From Euryodendron excelsum (lineage: Eukaryota; Streptophyta; Magnoliopsida; Ericales; Pentaphylacaceae), in NCBI GenBank assembly GCA_033060915.1, contig CM065384.1:11702001-11766000 (forward strand): a stretch of 64,000 bases of DNA. Direction: 5' to 3'. Positions 1 through 10,110 of this stretch are shown here, piece after piece; within the stretch, counting starts at the first letter, position 1, and every line of letters begins with the position of its first letter. A program made the position numbers and the translations under genes. The notes under the pieces were generated by a model. It searched no databases and was not told the DNA's origin. It was given only the letters and a program-made list of their open reading frames with translations.

Positions 1-902
1 GATGCTTAGGGACAAAATGGTCATCTTGACCGGAATGTCTCCAAATTGGCCCGAAACTGACTATAAGGCACCAAATCATGCCGGATTATCTTTAAGACAA
101 TCTTGGAAGGGTGGAATTACCGTTCTGAGGACTTAGGTACTGTCTTAAGAAACGTGCCAAAAAATAGCCCTAAGAGCAGTTTGGTTATTTTTCACCGAGG
201 TGGGCTAGTAGGCACCGGTGTTGACTTGGGTTTTGAGTGTTTTCGTCACTCTAACAGCGGTCCTGTGATATAGGGGTTTGCTAAAAATTTCTTGTATCGA
301 CTTGTTTGCGAATGTTTCCACCACTCTGGCGGTTGCGATGTTTATAAGTATTTCCATTACTCTAATGGGTCGCGATCATTCTAGAAACTGCCTAATTTTT
401 GGAAGCTACTAGGTGGACTTAGCGCATGAGGAATCAACTTTCTCGAAGGCGTGCCAAAATGGACATTTTTGCATTGGCGGGCTAGCAGGCGCCAAAGGTG
501 GACCGTTCTACTATCTAAGGGACTTGGGGTCTTGTCCCGGTCCACAGGTTTGAAGGGACTTATCATTTCGAAAAACTATCAAAAACTTGCTAGATAGGAT
601 GGACTTACCACCTCGAGGAATCAACTTTCTCGAGTGTGCTGGATTTAATTGGAATTGGAATTGGAATTGGAAAGGGGACTTACTGTCTTTGGAAAGACGT
701 GCATATGGGAATTGGACCGAACAATGCCCCCGAGGACATTTTGGTTATTTTGCCTCTATTTGGGTCTGAAGGGCCCGCAAAGCGATTGATTGATGGGATT
801 AGACTTGAAAAGTTAATTTAGATTAGAATACGTCCATATTGACTTGAATACAAGTTTGGACGGACTAGAGACTGCCGAGCGGGCGAAAATAGGGTGCTTA
901 CA
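1..902 (-). mobile_element. Minus-strand LTR, 5' (U3) end only
   Basis: Read on the minus strand, this is the first ~900 bases of the family LTR. It begins at 902 with the start motif TGTAAGCACC (seen on plus as GGTGCTTACA) and runs off the left edge. It holds the usual U3 blocks: the GTAAGTCC modules, the AGAGTGGCGG-type motifs and the CAAAACCCAAGTC block that matches plus-strand copies near 36,210. A (TTGGAA)n run sits near 649-678. Directly right of it a plus-strand LTR tail begins in mid-LTR, so this copy was inserted into another LTR. The base pairs AGGGT at 903-907 would be its target duplication, but the partner copy lies outside the window. Confidence 0.85.
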
Positions 903-1310
903 AGGGTGATGGCTTAGTGCGTCTTCTCTACACGTAACCAACCTTTGAACCTAAATCACTTTCTTCAAAGACCAAACAGAGTTATTTTCAAAAAAGGGCT
1001 TAAATATTTTCAAAGGTTGCCAAACAACCTATTTTCCTAAAAACCCTCTCTTGAGGAAGTATTTTCAAAATCTTTTTGAAAAACCCTAAGTGTGATCTTC
1101 AGATTGTGCTTAGTTTTTAAGTGACCTAATTCACCTTAATCAAGTTAGGTGGCGACTCCAAATTGTTTTCCAAAAGCCTTATTCAAAATCAATTTTCAAT
1201 TCAAACCTAGTCGCACTCATTCTTCTTGGAGGATGAGTTCTAATGAGAGAGTACAGTATTTTTCCCGCTTGTGTGTGTATTCTTCGAGTGCGAAAAATCT
1301 GGGCGCGACA
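903..1310 (+). mobile_element. LTR 3' tail, nested copy
   Basis: This is the last ~400 bases of a family LTR, from the GTGATGGCTTAGTG block through the AAACCCTAAGTG block to the end CTGGGCGCGACA at 1310. What follows (CAAATC...) is not a PBS but the same LTR at a point ~150 bases before its end. This LTR therefore sits inside another LTR. CAAAT at 1311-1315 is the expected right-hand target duplication. Its left part is interrupted by the minus-strand copy ending at 902. Confidence 0.8.
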
Positions 1311-1457
1311 CAAATCTTTTTCTAAAAGCCGCTTCTCAATATCAATTTTCTATTCAAACCTAGTCGCACTCATTCTTTTAGGAGGATGAGTTCTAATGAG
1401 AGAACACTGTGTTTTTCTCACTTGTCTTTTTCGAGTGCAAAAAATTGAGGCGCGACA
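1311..1457 (+). mobile_element. LTR 3' tail that leads into a PBS
   Basis: These are the last ~147 bases of a second family LTR, resuming at CAAATCTTTTTCTAAAAGCC and ending GAGGCGCGACA at 1457. It is followed directly by GC and a PBS, so it is the end of a 5' LTR that was split by the preceding nested copy. Confidence 0.8.
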
Positions 1458-1459
1458 GC

Positions 1460-1477
1460 TGGCGACTCTGCTGGGGA
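1460..1477 (+). other. Primer binding site
   Basis: TGGCGACTCTGCTGGGGA lies two bases after the LTR end. It differs by one transition from the window consensus TGGCGACTCCGCTGGGGA. Ogre/Tat elements have a PBS of this type, which the literature usually assigns to tRNA-Arg; I could not check the tRNA match here. Confidence 0.75.
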
Positions 1478-2066
1478 AGCTTAAAGGGTTAGGCTAATAA
1501 CATGTCTCCTCACCCTCATCCATTTGGAGTCTTTGTTTAATTTGTCCAATTCTATCCACTTCAAAATTTCAAAATTAAGTTTTTCCAAGTTGTTTTCAAA
1601 AAAAAAAAAAAAATGTCATTGTTTGCACTCTCTCATATTCTTTCTATCTTGCATTAATTGTCATTCAAGTACTAACTTTTGCATATTTATTTTTGTAGGT
1701 GCATCCTTGTTCACATATTTGTTTCATGTTATATTAACCGCTGTGTATGAATGAATATATGGATTATATAGGATAGATGAGAGTTGTTGGGCTCTTTCCT
1801 CTAATTTTTAAAAATCACACACACACTGCATGTGCACTTGCATTCTGCATATTTGTATTCTTTACCCTGATATGTCCCTTATAGTTAGAAGGGGGAACGA
1901 TATAATGGTTGTGGGTAAGATGTTGTGTTAGTTTCTTCGCCTATAGCCTCTTAATGATTCCCTCGCTCGGATCACCAACCGATAATGGCACCACCTCGGG
2001 GAGTGGGCCTACGTTTTAGATCTGGGAACTGAGCCTTTTTAGGATGCATTAGTAAACCCTCCACCT
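1478..2066 (+). mobile_element. Element leader, truncated
   Basis: Untranslated leader downstream of the PBS, homologous to 5953-6540, 14614-15190, 51292-51880 and 59235-59830. It contains a branch-point consensus TACTAAC at 1670-1676 and a 3' splice site TTTTTGTAG ending at 1698. Homology to the leader stops at ACCT (2063-2066), where LTR sequence takes over in mid-U3. The rest of this element's interior is deleted. Confidence 0.8.
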
Positions 2067-3145
2067 AGCAGCTTCCCGAGATAAGGCAATCTCTGAAATG
2101 ATCGCGAACCGTTAGAGTAACGGAAATACTCGTAAACATCGCAATCGTCAAAGTGGCAGAAATACTTGTAAACAGGTCGACATTGGGAATTGCCAACAAA
2201 CCCCTATGTCACGAGACCACCGTCAAAGTGATGGAAACACTCAAAATTCAGGTCAACACCAGTGCCTACTAGCCCACTCCGGTGCAAAATGATCAAACTG
2301 CCCCTAGGGCTATTTTTGGCACATTTCTTGAGAAAGTACCTAAGTTCTCAGAACAGTAAGTCTACCCTTCTAGGATCATCCTAAAGACGATCCGACATGT
2401 TTAAGTGCCTTCCAGTCGATTTTTGGGCCAATTTCGAGACTCCCCAGTCAAAATGACCATTTTGCCCCGAGGCATCCGAGCGCCCCAGAACCACACTGGC
2501 TCTGGATATTAAACCGGTAACCCTTTGGGGATGCTTTTAATAGTATTTCTGATCGTTTGATACATTTTAGAATTATTCTGAGTCAGTTCCGGCAAACCTG
2601 ATACAAAATGATCGTTTTGCCCTTAGTGGGCCAGTCGCCTTTTCTAACCCCATCGGCTCTGGATATTAAACTAGTAACCTCCTGGAACATTCTAGGTAAT
2701 TTTTCCAAGCCTTGAGTCTTCTTCTGGGATATTTCAAGTCCATCCCGGCAACTTTCCTTCTCAATTGACCGTTTTGCCTTTAATGGCCCGGTCAACCCTT
2801 CTAACATATCCTGACATTATTTTTCAACTTTACTACCCCCGAGACACTATTCTAAGGACTCTTGTCCCTTTCCAGCCTTTGAGGCCATTCTCAGCCCTTT
2901 AAATCATTCCCGAACTCTCCGTAGTCACTCTTAGTGAAGCTAAGCTAAAAATTGCATGGTAGTCACTAGTACAGGCGCCCAAATCTTTAAAAGATACGTT
3001 GCTTGCCGACTTTAAACATTTCCTAAATGGCTGGCGTCACTAGTAGTGGTGCTAAACCAAAAAATGGCTTGGCGCCACTCCTAATGGCGCCAATAGGATT
3101 TTTGGCCTGGCACCACTGTAGCTGGCGCCAGTTCAGTCTTTTGTC

Positions 3146-3153
3146 TATAAATA
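3146..3153 (+). promoter_or_regulatory. LTR TATA box (element A)
   Basis: TATAAATA in the context GTCTATAAATACA. The same sequence recurs at the same place in the other LTRs. It is preceded by GGCGCC inverted repeats and followed after ~120 bases by AAACCCTAG telo-boxes. Confidence 0.75.
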
Positions 3154-3436
3154 CAAAACTTTCTCCAGCGTAAAAAGGGTTCGTAAACTCAGTCCAAAAA
3201 CTCTGCTCTTCGATATACAAAGCTCGAAGCCCTTCCAAACCATAGTTTTCTTTAGGTTCTCCAAACCCTAGCCCCCATACACTAAACCCTAGCTGATATA
3301 CACTTTTATACACTCATATATAAGCCTTCATTGAAGACTTGAAGTGCTACAACTTGGAAGCTCTCGAAGACCGAGCCAAAGCAAGCTCTCAAAGACCGAA
3401 GTAAAATAAAGCAAATAAAGCAAGCAAAATAAAGAA

Positions 3437-3450
3437 GACACAAGGTAAGC
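3437..3450 (+). promoter_or_regulatory. Putative 5' splice donor in LTR (element A)
   Basis: GACACAAG|GTAAGC: a good plant donor ~300 bases downstream of the TATA box, with the intron start at 3445. Equivalent sites: 11827 (GTAGGC), 37264 (GTAGGC) and 44710 (GTAGGC). It is lost in the solo LTR at ~19000 (GGAGGC). The nearest matching acceptor with a branch point lies beyond the PBS at 6170. Splicing is an inference. Confidence 0.5.
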
Positions 3451-4029
3451 TTCCAATTTATGTTTACGCAATTCCCCACTCTCTTTTCTCTCTCCTAACC
3501 CAGTTGGGTTTTCTTCTATTTTAATCCCCATCTTCTACCCCTCTTTATTGCATGCTTGAAACAAGGGACTCCTTGGTTTATATATAGGATTAGACTATTG
3601 AAAGTCACCGTGTCGGGGGCTTTCTCTTAGTCTAACCGGAGAGTACGTGGGTTCGGCCCTCTTGATTATGTGGTGAAGCTTTTAACCTTGTATGTTCACA
3701 ACCCCAACTTGCATTGTGCATATCATGATCATGCATCTCTCCAAAACCTATTTTCAAAACTTAAATAAAAAATCGTTTTTAAAAATTGCATTAAATCTTC
3801 TTTTCCAAACTTATTTTCAAAATCACAATCTTAAGGTGATTCTAGCCTTTTCATGGTTAGGGTTATTTTGAAAAAATGTTACATTTAAAGTGGGTTTCAT
3901 GGTCTATATTTTCAAATCCTTGTTGTTTTCAAAACTATAATCCTAGAATGGTTCTAATCCCTTAATGGTTAGAATCGTTTCAAGAAAGTGAGATATTTTT
4001 AGAGACTTACAAAAGTCTACATTCAAATC

Positions 4030-5105
4030 CTTATTCCAAAATTGCTTTTTAAATTGTCTCCAAAATTCTATTTACAAATCCGCTTTCTAAAACTTCTTTT
4101 CAAATCCCTTTCTTAAAAAGTTCTCTTTCCAAAAAGCCCTCTTTCCAAAAACTCTCTCAAAGTTTTACTTTCCAAAACTCTTTTCAAGTTTACTTTTTAA
4201 AATTTTTTTGCTAAGATCTTCTTCCAAAAATCTTCCTTTCCAAAAAGTTATACTTTTCAAAAAACTCTTTATCTTAGAGTCCAAGTCAAGCTATAAAACC
4301 ATAATTAGGAAACTCTAATTTCAACCTTCTTTTTCTACGTCAAACTTTAGGTTTCCAAATCCTATTTTCTACATCAAAATCAAACATTTCCAAATCCTAG
4401 TTTCTACACCAAAATCTAAGATTTTCACAACTCCACCTCTTTAATTCTATGTCAAATCAAATCTTCTGTTTTTGGAAACTAAATCGAATTCTCCGTTTTT
4501 TGAAACAAAATTAAATCATCTGTTTTTAGAAATAAAATTCAATCTTTTATTTTAGGAAATAGAAATCAAACCTTTCCTAATCCAAATTTTTCTTAAATTC
4601 TAATCCTTCCTAATCTCATACCTTCCTAAATCTTAAGTTTTCGAAAGTTAAACTTTCAAATCCTTCTTTAAACTTTAAGTTTCTTAATCTTTCTAAACCC
4701 AAACTTTTCCTAATTTTAAAACTTTTCAAATTCCAAATCTTTCTCAAACCTAATCAAATTCTTCCTAACAAGGAAACTTTCCAAATTTAAAATTTTCTTA
4801 AGTTGAAACTTTCTAAATTCAAAACTTTCCTAAAATGGAACTTTTCTAATTTCAAGATTTTTTTAAATTCAATCTTTCCCAGGCTCCAACTCTCCATGTT
4901 TTCTAAGTCAAATTTTCCAATCAAATCTTTCTTAATCTCAAGTCTTTCTTAAGTCCTATCTTTCTTAAGTCTAGGTTTCCTAAAACCAAGCTTTCCAAAA
5001 CTAATCTTTTCAAATCTTCCAAGTCAATTTCAAATTAAAGTTCAATTTTCAATCTTCAATCCAAGTTCCAAATCAAACTCTTTTTTAAATCAAACCTTCT
5101 ATTTT
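4030..5105 (+). repeat. G-poor TTTCC(T)AAA-rich low-complexity stretch (LTR A)
   Basis: About 1 kb of irregular CTTTCCTAAA/CTTTCCAAA/TTCAAATC units with almost no G on the plus strand. The same domain is in every LTR: ~12400-13750, 19560-20880, 37850-39180, 45290-46640, 49400-50575, 56990-58310, and inverted at 55245-56433. The small lysine/serine/phenylalanine-rich frames here are by-products of composition, not genes. Confidence 0.8.
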
Positions 5106-5109
5106 CTAT

Positions 5110-5187
5110 TAGACTCTTGTCCGAACTACGACTGACCTGATTCCCAATAAAGGGATACGTAGGCAACCCCCATGGGTTCGATCATAA
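5110..5187 (+). other. Conserved hairpin block of the LTR (copy A)
   Basis: A ~78-base block with GACTCTTGTCC, then GATTCCC...GGGATACGTAGGCA, then AACCC-CCAT-GGGTT. It can form up to three short hairpins. It is present in all LTR copies that reach this far: 13754-13830, 20884-20962, 39181-39259, 46643-46720, 50577-50655, 58308-58385, and inverted 55161-55240. It is far better conserved than the flanking G-poor DNA. Confidence 0.6.
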
Positions 5188-5934
5188 CCTTTTTCAAACT
5201 TCTATATTTACAATCTTTTTTAAGCTTCTATTTTCACAACTACTTTCAAACTTTCAATTGCAAAAATCTAGTTTCAAATCTCTATTTCCAATTTCTAAAT
5301 CTTTCTTTCAAAATCAAATCTATCTTTTCAAATTCATTTCAAATCAAATCAAGTTCTTTTCAAATCTATTTTCAAAATCAAATTCTTTTCTTTTCTTGCG
5401 TATCATGCATTATGTCAAACTTCTTTCTAAAAATTCTTTTCTGAAAGTGGATAGTTCTGGACATTTATTATTCAAAGATTCTGAATGAGTAAAACTATGG
5501 TGAATAGACATGTAGGTACCGCAAGGGCGAGGTAGGGTGATGGCTTAGTGCACCTTCCCTACACGTAACTAACCTCCGAACCTAGATCACTTTTTCAAAG
5601 ACCAAATGGAGTTATTTTCAAAAATGACTTAAATATTTTCAAAGGTTACCAAACAACCTGTTTTTCTAAAAACCCTCTCTTAAGGATGTTTTCCAAAACC
5701 ATTTTCAAAAACCCTAAGTGTAATTTTCGGATTGTACTTAGTTTTAGGTGACCTAACTCACCTTAATCAAGTTAGGTGGTGACTCCAAATCTTTTTCCAA
5801 AAGCCCTTTCTCAATATCAATTTTCAATCCAAAACTAGTCACACTCATCCTTCTAGGGGGATGAGTTCTAATGAAAGAGCACTGTGTTTTTCTCACTTGC
5901 CTTTTTTGGGTCCGAAAAATCAGAGCGCGACTGC

Positions 5935-5952
5935 TAGCGACTCCGCTGGGGA
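5935..5952 (+). other. Primer binding site (element A)
   Basis: TAGCGACTCCGCTGGGGA two bases after the LTR end; one G-to-A change from consensus. Confidence 0.75.
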
Positions 5953-7428
5953 AGCTTAGAGGGTTAGGCCAATATCATGTCTTCTCACCCTCACCCATTT
6001 GGAGTCTTTGATTAATTTGTCCAATTCTATCCACTTTAAAATTTCAAAATCAAGTTTTTCCAAGTTGTTTTGAAAAAATAAGTGTCATTGTTTGCACTCT
6101 GCTCATATTCTTTCTATCTTGCATTAAGTTTGTCGTTCAAGTACTAACTTTTGCATATTTATTTTTGTAGGTGGACCCTTGTTCTCATATTTGTTTCATG
6201 TTATATGAACTACTGTATATGAATGAATGTATGGATTAGACAGGATAGCTGGGAGTTGTTGGACTCTTTCCTCTAATTTTCAAATATCACACACGCACTG
6301 CATGTGCACTTGCATTCTGCATATTTGCATTCTCTACCCTGATATGTCCCTTCTAGTTAGAAGGGGGAACGGTATATTAGTTGTGGGCAAGATGCTGTAT
6401 TAGTTTCTTCGCCTACAGCCTCTTGATGGTTTCCCCGCTCGGATCACCAACTGATAATGGCACCACCTCTGGAGTGGGCTTAGGTTTGAAGATCTGGGAA
6501 CCGAGCCTTTTTAGGATGTATTAGTAAACAGTCAACCTCATGCTCATATAGACACCATGCATAGCCGAACCTCTGCCAGATTTAAGACACGTGCACTGAT
6601 TTTAAAACCATGAAGGAAAGGGCAACTGCTTTTGCCTTCTTTATATTTGTCTATATTCCTGCTGTTGTAATGCCTATCTAATTTTTCATGCATCCATACT
6701 CATTTTGCAATTGCTTCCTCTTTCCTTATACTTTTATCGTCCATATTCTAGCATAAAATATTCCATCCCAAGATAAGACTTCCAAAGTAACTCAAGTCAC
6801 TGCATTCTCATGCATATGATCAATCCATCGAGAGTAACACCAAAGTTACTCTCTCTTGTATTAAACCTACCCAAACCATAAGGGTTCCCTTGTAACCCTG
6901 AGGATTCATGGCATGCATTTCAAGTCATTCCATAAGAGGGGCCCCAATCCCTCTATGCTCACGGAGATAGGGTCATCAAGAAGGCAAGGGGCAATCAATC
7001 AATAAGGTCTCTCAATGACCTCCTCGACATCAAATCCAAATAAGGCAAATCCGAAGACTCATGAGTAGTTTAGGATTTTAATTGTAAATTAGATAGGTGG
7101 AAGTCTAAAGGAAAATGTTTCCCTTTCGTGTATTAAAGTGTACTCTGTTTCTTCAAAGTTCCATGTATTCTTTTAATTTTAGCAAATGAACGTACGAATG
7201 AAAGAAGGCTCCCATTTCATGGTAAAGTATCTGCATACAGGGGCAAAACCCTTATCTCCGAAAGTGAGCCAAAGCCAACATATTTAGCCTCCCACTCAAA
7301 TAGGGACGCCCTAGGGTATGCATTGCATAAAAGTTTGTCAAAAAAAGGCGTTAACTTTTTCCTTCTTCTGGTTTTAGGTCCCTTTTCACGTTCCCCCATT
7401 GCTACAGACCAAAAGCTAAGGAATACTC
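5953..7428 (+). mobile_element. Leader of element A
   Basis: Non-coding leader shared by all copies. It contains branch point TACTAAC at 6142-6148 and acceptor TTTTTGTAG ending at 6170, 22 bases further on. A second acceptor-like site, a pyrimidine run ending GGTTTTAG at 7377, lies ~50 bases before the gag start. In between are conserved blocks such as CCCCGCTCGGATCACCAAC and CATACAGGGGCAAAACCC. No credible coding frame is present. Confidence 0.75.
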
Positions 7429-8642
7429 ATGGAGTCACTCACACTCGATGCCTTAACTCTGGTACTAGTAGAAGTAAGAGGACTCAGAAATAGGATGATC
7501 AAAATGGGAGCTATGCTCTCTTTACTCTTATGCCATGTGGTAATTACAACCCATGAGCAAGCAAAGTCCTCCTAAGTCCGAAACCGTGAGGAACGAAAAA
7601 GGATGAAAAAGAAAGACCTAGACTACGCCCCAACCATTGCTTACCAATAACCTCCCCAAGTCATTGGCCACATCCTGACACCTTTCAAGCCAGTCTTTAA
7701 CCAAACCCCTGAGCTATATAATCTCCTATGAATACCAGCCCCATCTATTTGGCCATGACACTAAAGATAGTACCACCTTGAAAAACAAAACCCAAAGCCC
7801 CTTCGATTCCCAAACCACTGATCTGGTTGTTACCACACCAGAACTTAATTCTCGATCCCCAAAAACATTTAAGACACCTCTTCAGCCTAGGCAGGGAAGT
7901 GGGAAAAAATGAACATTTACTATTTTGGCCTCCTAGTGGCCGGATATCTGAAACCTATACTCCCTTGACCTCGGCCCAATCCTCTGCCACCTCACTTTAA
8001 CCTAGAAGCGTACTGTGAATACTATTTAGGCAACCAAGGACACGATACCAAAGATTGCTAGACCCTCAAGCATAAGATTTAGGATCTGATAGATAGTAAA
8101 ACCATGGATTTGAAGCCAATAAAACCCATTCACACTTCCAATGTTGCCATAGACCCTCCACCAGATCGCACTGTCAATGTTATCACGGAGTATGATGATA
8201 ACAGGGTCCTGACTACTGTATGCCAAGAGATATACTATGAGAATTAAGATTACATGGATAAGGAAGATCTAGAACAACATGGCACCTTACTCCCTCACAA
8301 AGTACAAAGCCCTTTCATACCAAATACCAAGGGCCTATAGTTATATGCACCCGAGGGGCAGTAGACCACAGCCAAATGCAAAAGCAAGAAACCTATCCAT
8401 TTGGAGGAAGTAAAGAAAAAGAGGAAGCTGGACTTGAGGAAAGAGAAGCTAAGAAAGGGAGGAAACACCATGAGGCAGTTACAAATCTTGGGGGACGCAT
8501 GATCGTGTCTGCCTCAATAAAGGAGGAAGAGTTCGACAATTGCACCATCCTCAAGTATTCTCGTGAGAATCTAGTCATCTGCCCAGAGAACAGTGGCAAG
8601 CGGAGCTTCAAAGATGTGGATATTGTCCTAAAGCCCAACTGA
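7429..8642 (+). pseudogene. gag-like gene of element A, broken
   Basis: Homologue of the gag-like frame of element K. It starts at ATG 7429 with MESLTL..., as in K. The first part reads in a different frame from the last (8376-8642), so at least one indel is present, plus in-frame stops. A CX2HX5HX4C motif lies at 8014-8058, but its first His codon is TAT (Tyr) and a stop follows directly (TGC TAG). A degenerate earlier copy of that motif (tyrosine for the first ligand, GHD retained) starts at 7727. The end is the family's conserved tail, ending in a TGA at 8640-8642. As in K, the central retrotransposon-gag domain present in element B is missing. By homology the product would be a capsid/nucleocapsid-like protein; no function is likely now. 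Confidence 0.7.
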
Positions 8643-10110
8643 GAAGGACTCTCCACAAAAGCGTACAAGAGAGGGGTGTTTTCACCTACTTTCTTTCTAT
8701 CCCTTTTTATTTCATGTCTTTAAATTGATGTTTGCATTTCCATATTGCTTAAAGAACCCTATGCCTTCCATTAAAAGAATAAACTGATAGTCTTTTCATT
8801 CATTGCTATTGTCATATATTTCTCTTGTGAATGGTGAATGCTTCCTACGCAAAGGGGCATGGTCTATCTTAATGTAGAACCTAACTTGAAGGGTATGATA
8901 GCATGAGTTAGCCACTCGTTGATTGGTTAGCTTTCCGAAAAGAGAGTGAATGAAGGTGAGTAAGAAAACTATCCCAAAGGCAACACTTGCAAGACATCAA
9001 GGCTAAGCAACGTGTGACTAGATTATTAAGATGAAGAGGAGCCATTTTTCATCTTCCCATATAAAAAAAATGTTTATATTCCCTTTGCTTAGCCCACTAG
9101 TGCCTCGAAGAAAGCAAAGACTTCTTGTCAATCTTGATCCAATACCATCCCCCCACACTGGGGCAGACAGATAACTGAGAACTCTAGGAATGTCATCCAT
9201 CCTCTATCATACTGGAGCAACGTTGAAGGCTCTATGGATCAAGCAATTTAGTTCAAAGTGAGGAGAGGCCCTCATTTCATTTCTCATCCAGTTTGAAGCA
9301 ACCCTTGTCAAACCCGTTGAGTTGTTTACCTTTTTTTCAAGAAAACCCCAACCTAGGATCACTGCCCACAATGGATTAGATTGAATTGTTAAGGAAAAGG
9401 TCTAAGAAAAAAAGGGTTGTAGAAATGTTCGTCTCATAAACGGAAAGAAATGAAAGAAAATAAGAGAAAAAGGAAGAAATGCAAAGGAAAAGAGTTGCCA
9501 AGGGACAAAAAAAAAAAAAAAAAGTGGGGGGTGGGGGGGGGGGCATATTCGAGAAAAGGTCTGAAGAAAGTCATGTTTGTGTCATCTTGAAAAACATATA
9601 GAAAAGTCAAGAGAAAATAAAATTTTCATCCTGAGAGGTATACAGTAAACGCAAGAAGGAAAGTTCAAAGGTGATCCTAGGTAATAAAGAAGCCAAATAG
9701 AAACTATAGGTTTGAGCCTTTACCCTTTCTTGTTAAACCCCAAGCCATGACCTACATTACAACCCTATTAAAGTCCACTCTGACTGACAGTAGATTGCTT
9801 TATCTAAATGAGCCAGATGTGTTGCTAAAACTAAAGAAGGATGCTAACCCTGCTGGAAAAACAATCAAGGATGGCATAGATCAAAACCCTGCTGAAAGTG
9901 ACATCAAACTTGAGCCTGTATATCCCGTTGTTTTAAAAACCCCATAGCTTAGCCTACATTACGGTCCAAAAACAAAGTCTCCTCAGATTGAAGAACTGGC
10001 TGCTCATCGCTCTGCTAAAGGTCAGGTAAGTAGTTGCCAAAGGCCTGAGAGTTAAGAATTCCAGCCAAATAATCCTATACACTAACCTAAGGTAGAAAAT
10101 CAGAGGTAAT
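8643..10110 (+). mobile_element. Post-gag non-coding region of element A
   Basis: Conserved with 22809-24280 and 62076-63530. It begins with CGTACAAGAGAGGGGTGTTTTCACC just after the gag stop. It contains AGCCCACTAGTGCCTCG, CCCAACCTAGGATCAC, a poly-A/poly-G run at ~9509-9543, and TTTGAGCCTTTACCCTTTC. No pol frame can be found. It is cut at 10110, where element B was inserted; the continuation is at 40027. Confidence 0.75.

Larger units (their letters stand above)
2067..5932 (+). mobile_element. 5' LTR of element A, 5'-truncated
   Basis: A family LTR lacking about its first 525 bases, judged against 35517-40021, where the same block (AGCAGCTTCCCGAG) starts at 36041. It keeps the U3 repeats, the GGCGCC inverted repeats, a TATA box at 3146-3153, telo-boxes at 3273-3300, a splice donor at 3445, the G-poor TTTCC/AAA-rich stretch (~4030-5105) and the hairpin block at 5110-5187. 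It ends GAGCGCGACT at 5932 (CA decayed to CT), then GC and a PBS. Confidence 0.85.

Noticed and set aside
3900..5100. Many short frames rich in Lys, Asn, Ser, Phe and Leu in the G-poor LTR parts (also ~12300-13000, 20400-20600, 49700-50850, 55000-55200, 56970-57430)
   Set aside because: They follow from the TTTCCAAA-like composition, are not kept between homologous LTRs, and overlap in several frames.
8393..8668. 91-codon minus-strand frame opposite the gag tail of element A
   Set aside because: Shadow of the gag frame; in B and K the equivalent strand is not open with a similar product.
9505..9545. Poly-A followed by poly-G as a retroposon tail
   Set aside because: The same post-gag A-rich position varies in B (~23665) and K (~62929) without target duplications; it is slippage in a family segment.
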